Shown here piece by piece: positions 61,706-64,000 of a stretch of DNA of 64,000 nucleotides. The position numbers and the translations under genes are program-made. The DNA comes from Bog-756 sp963725275 (GTDB lineage Bacteria; Actinomycetota; Acidimicrobiia; Acidimicrobiales; RAAP-2): NCBI GenBank assembly GCA_963725275.1, contig CAVRXS010000005.1:496001-560000 (forward strand), written 5' to 3'. Position 1 is the stretch's first letter. Each line of letters begins with the position of its first letter. The notes beneath the pieces are model-generated. The model made no database searches. It was not told the DNA's origin and was given only the letters and a program-made list of their open reading frames with translations.

Positions 61706-64000
61706 GTGACCTCCGACCTCACCGTCGTGCCGGACGTCTCTTCCGGGGCGGAGGTCGCCGGGGTCACACTGGCCGAGCCGCGACCGGACCGCCCGCGGTG
61801 GCTGGCGCGGCTCACCCGGCCATCGGCGCGCCCGGCCCTCGCCAGCGCGGCCGCCGTGATCGGGGTGATCGTGGTGGCGCTCTGCCAGCTCCACCCCTCG
61901 CTGCTCCTGGCCAACACGACGACGGCCGGCGGCGACACCGGTGCGCACGTGGCACTGCCGGCCTTCCTCGAGAACCACCTACTCGTCCACGGCCAGCTGA
62001 CCGGCTGGGATCCGAGCTGGTACGACGGCTTCCCGCTCTACACCTTCTACTTCCCGCTCCCCGGTCTGATCACCGTCCTCTTCAACGCGGTGATGCCCTA
62101 CAACGTGGCCTTCAAGCTGGTCACGGTCCTCGGCACACTCCTGCTGCCCGTGTGCGCCTGGGCGTTCGGGCGCCTGGCCGGGTTGCGCGACCCCGGACCC
62201 GGGTGTCTCGCGGCCGCGACCCTTCCGTTCCTGTTCGAGCCCAGCTTCTCGATCTACGGGGGCAACCTGCTCTCGACGCTCGCCGGCGAGTTCTCCTACT
62301 CCCTCTCCCTCTCGATCGCCCTGCTGTTCCTCGGGGTGGTGGCCGCGGGGCTGCGCACCGGCCGCTACCGCGGGATCGCCGCGGTCCTGTTCGCGATCAC
62401 GTTGCTGTGTCACCTGATCCCTGCGCTGTTCGCCGCCGCCGGGGCCGTCGTCTGGCTCGTGCTCGACGCCGACCTCCCCCGGATGTTCCGCTCCGGGGCC
62501 AGGGCCGCCCGGCGTCGCTGGGGGCGGCGGGTGGTCTGGGCGGTGGTGGCCGGCGCGATCGGGGCCGGGCTCACCGCGTGGTGGTTGGTCCCCTTCGCGG
62601 TCGAGCAGCCCTACACGACCAACATGGGCTACACCAAGGTCTTCGGCTACCCCGGTCTGCTCTTCCCCGGCTCCTTCCGGTGGGTGCTGGCCACCGACCT
62701 CGTCGGCCTGGTGGCCATGGTGATGCGACGCAACCGGGTGGCTCTGTTCCTGGTCGTGATGGCCGCCCTCTCGGCTGCGGCGGTCATCCTCGACCCGGCC
62801 GGGAAGCTCTACAACGTCCGGTTCCTGCCGCTGTGGTTCCTCTGTCTCTACCTGCTGGCCGGCTACGCCGTGGCCGAAGTCACCGGTGCGGTCGCCCGTA
62901 TGATCCGGCGGCGGCGCCTCGAGCGCTGGGTGGTGATCGTGCGGGAGCGGCTGGTCACCGCCGACTCCCTCCACTGGGCCCCCGGGATGCGGATCAGCCG
63001 CTTCCGTCGGCCCGTCCCCGCGGCGGTGCCCGCGGGTGCGGTGGTGGGCCCGCTGATCGCCCTGGCCGCAGCCTGCCTGGCCGTCGTGCCACCGCTGGTG
63101 CTGCCGGCCGCAACCCTGCAGCACATCGGGATCACCGTGGGAGCCGACCAGCCGAGCGCCTGGGCCGAGTGGAACTACACCGGCTACCAGGGCAAGCCCG
63201 ACTATCCCGAGTACCACGCGGTCATCAAGATGATGGCCTCGGTCGGTGCCGAGCAGGGATGTGGCCGGGCCATGTGGGAGTACGACCCCTCGCTCAACCG
63301 GTTCGGTACCACCATGTCGTTGATGCTCCTTCCCTACTGGACTGGCGGCTGCATCGACTCCATGGAGGGCCTGCTCTTCGAGTCGGCCTCCTCGACCCCG
63401 TTCCACTTCCTCAACCAGAACGAGCTCTCCCCGGATCCGTCGGACGCGGTCGTCGGCCTGCCCTACGGCGGGCTCGATGTGCCGCTCGGCATCGAGCACC
63501 TGCAGCTGATGGGGGTCCGTTACCTCCTGGCCTCGTCGACCACGGTGCAGAAGGCCGCCGCCGCGGACCCCGACGCGACCCTGGTCGGGTCGACCGGGCC
63601 GTGGGGCACGACCTACAACGGCGCGTCGCTGGACACCACCTGGAAGGTGTACCGGATCTCCGATTCGGCGCTGGTCGAGCCGCTGGCGGCACGGCCGGTG
63701 GTGTGGAAGGGGGTCGAGGCCGCCCAGTCCAGTTGGTTGGCACCCTCGGTCGCCTGGTACGACGACCCGAGCCGGTGGGGTGTGGTCCCGGCGGCGGACG
63801 GTCCCTCCGACTGGACCCGGGTCGCGGTCGGGGCCGCCCACCCGCCCGTCACGCCCGAACCGGCGACCGTCGTCTCGGATGTCCAACAGTCCGACGGCGG
63901 CATCTCGTTCCACGTCGACCGGGTGGGCACGCCGGTGGAGGTCCGGGTCTCCTACTTCCCCAACTGGCACGCGTCGGGGGCGGAGGGTCCGTACCGGGTG
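61706..64000 (+). CDS. Large membrane protein, GT-C-like (3' end outside window)
   Basis: Open from GTG 61706 to the window edge, 765 codons. Early motif TTTAGGDTGAHVALPAFLENHLLVHGQLTGWDPSWYDGFPLYTFYFPLPG with an Asp after the first span is like polyprenyl-sugar GT-C enzymes and the family named 6-pyruvoyl-tetrahydropterin synthase-related. About ten spans follow to ~residue 460, then an extracellular domain. Probably transfers sugar from a lipid carrier outside the membrane. Confidence 0.75.
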   Translation, partial: MTSDLTVVPDVSSGAEVAGVTLAEPRPDRPRWLARLTRPSARPALASAAAVIGVIVVALCQLHPSLLLANTTTAGGDTGAHVALPAFLENHLLVHGQLTGWDPSWYDGFPLYTFYFPLPGLITVLFNAVMPYNVAFKLVTVLGTLLLPVCAWAFGRLAGLRDPGPGCLAAATLPFLFEPSFSIYGGNLLSTLAGEFSYSLSLSIALLFLGVVAAGLRTGRYRGIAAVLFAITLLCHLIPALFAAAGAVVWLVLDADLPRMFRSGARAARRRWGRRVVWAVVAGAIGAGLTAWWLVPFAVEQPYTTNMGYTKVFGYPGLLFPGSFRWVLATDLVGLVAMVMRRNRVALFLVVMAALSAAAVILDPAGKLYNVRFLPLWFLCLYLLAGYAVAEVTGAVARMIRRRRLERWVVIVRERLVTADSLHWAPGMRISRFRRPVPAAVPAGAVVGPLIALAAACLAVVPPLVLPAATLQHIGITVGADQPSAWAEWNYTGYQGKPDYPEYHAVIKMMASVGAEQGCGRAMWEYDPSLNRFGTTMSLMLLPYWTGGCIDSMEGLLFESASSTPFHFLNQNELSPDPSDAVVGLPYGGLDVPLGIEHLQLMGVRYLLASSTTVQKAAAADPDATLVGSTGPWGTTYNGASLDTTWKVYRISDSALVEPLAARPVVWKGVEAAQSSWLAPSVAWYDDPSRWGVVPAADGPSDWTRVAVGAAHPPVTPEPATVVSDVQQSDGGISFHVDRVGTPVEVRVSYFPNWHASGAEGPYRV

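Noticed and set aside
61979..63970. 663-residue minus-strand open frame rich in Gly, Arg, Asp and Glu
   Set aside because: It is antisense to the GT-C-like membrane gene, has low-complexity composition and no motif; it is an artefact of high GC.

Overview
High-GC bacterial chromosome with dense, short-gap gene packing. Several traits point to an actinobacterium, most likely class Acidimicrobiia: F420 genes (cofD, cofE), a DUF2889 protein, a DUF5719-like protein next to a giant glycosyltransferase, GTGA start/stop overlaps, many GTG starts, and -10-like hexamers placed 6-9 bases before start codons (probable leaderless mRNAs). The class assignment is inference from gene content. No tRNA, rRNA, CRISPR array, transposase, integrase or phage gene was seen.

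Layout. 1-13.8 kb: 3' end of an RNase HI gene, an HSD10-like dehydrogenase, a DrrAB-type ABC exporter with a methyltransferase, then a lipoate module (dihydrolipoamide dehydrogenase, E2 acyltransferase, and a LipB-LipA fusion protein), an M24 peptidase, an atypical SDR, a DUF2889 protein and two membrane proteins. 13.8-26.7 kb: a B12 theme (metH, the pduO-type adenosyltransferase and, further on, a mutase large subunit) mixed with leucyl aminopeptidase, gpsA, small membrane proteins, a nitroreductase and a rhodanese-E1 fusion. 26.7-32.1 kb: an island with more A/T at third codon positions, holding a peptidylglycine-monooxygenase-like copper protein, a SRPBCC protein, a secreted protein and four broken genes (methyltransferase, SDR, TetR, deazaflavin-dependent reductase). 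A nearly ideal promoter with an embedded palindrome still precedes the last two. 32.1-36 kb: M20 amidohydrolase and biotin-dependent acyl-CoA carboxylase alpha chain, divergent from biotin ligase.

36-52.8 kb is a cell-surface polysaccharide region. It carries rmlB, rmlD, UDP-glucose dehydrogenase, UDP-xylose synthase, two GT2 enzymes, a membrane protein, a nucleotidyltransferase and an epimerase. A DEAD-box helicase and the F420 pair cofE/cofD follow, then three GT4 glycosyltransferases and a GDP-4-keto-6-deoxymannose reductase-like epimerase. Most of these genes overlap by 4-8 bases, so they are probably translated as coupled units. 52.8-64 kb holds a small helical protein with a strong promoter, a 1147-residue GT2 plus multi-membrane-span protein, a DUF5719-like protein, ftsH (apparent C-terminal frameshift), a CPBP protease and the start of a large GT-C-like membrane protein that runs off the window.

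Most notable: the single-ORF LipB-LipA fusion, the operator inside a promoter spacer upstream of a decayed F420-related operon, the copper monooxygenase in the decayed island, and the recurring leaderless-promoter layout. I found no clearly new multi-gene defence or mobile system. Several single-base frameshifts could be assembly errors, and this is stated at each one.
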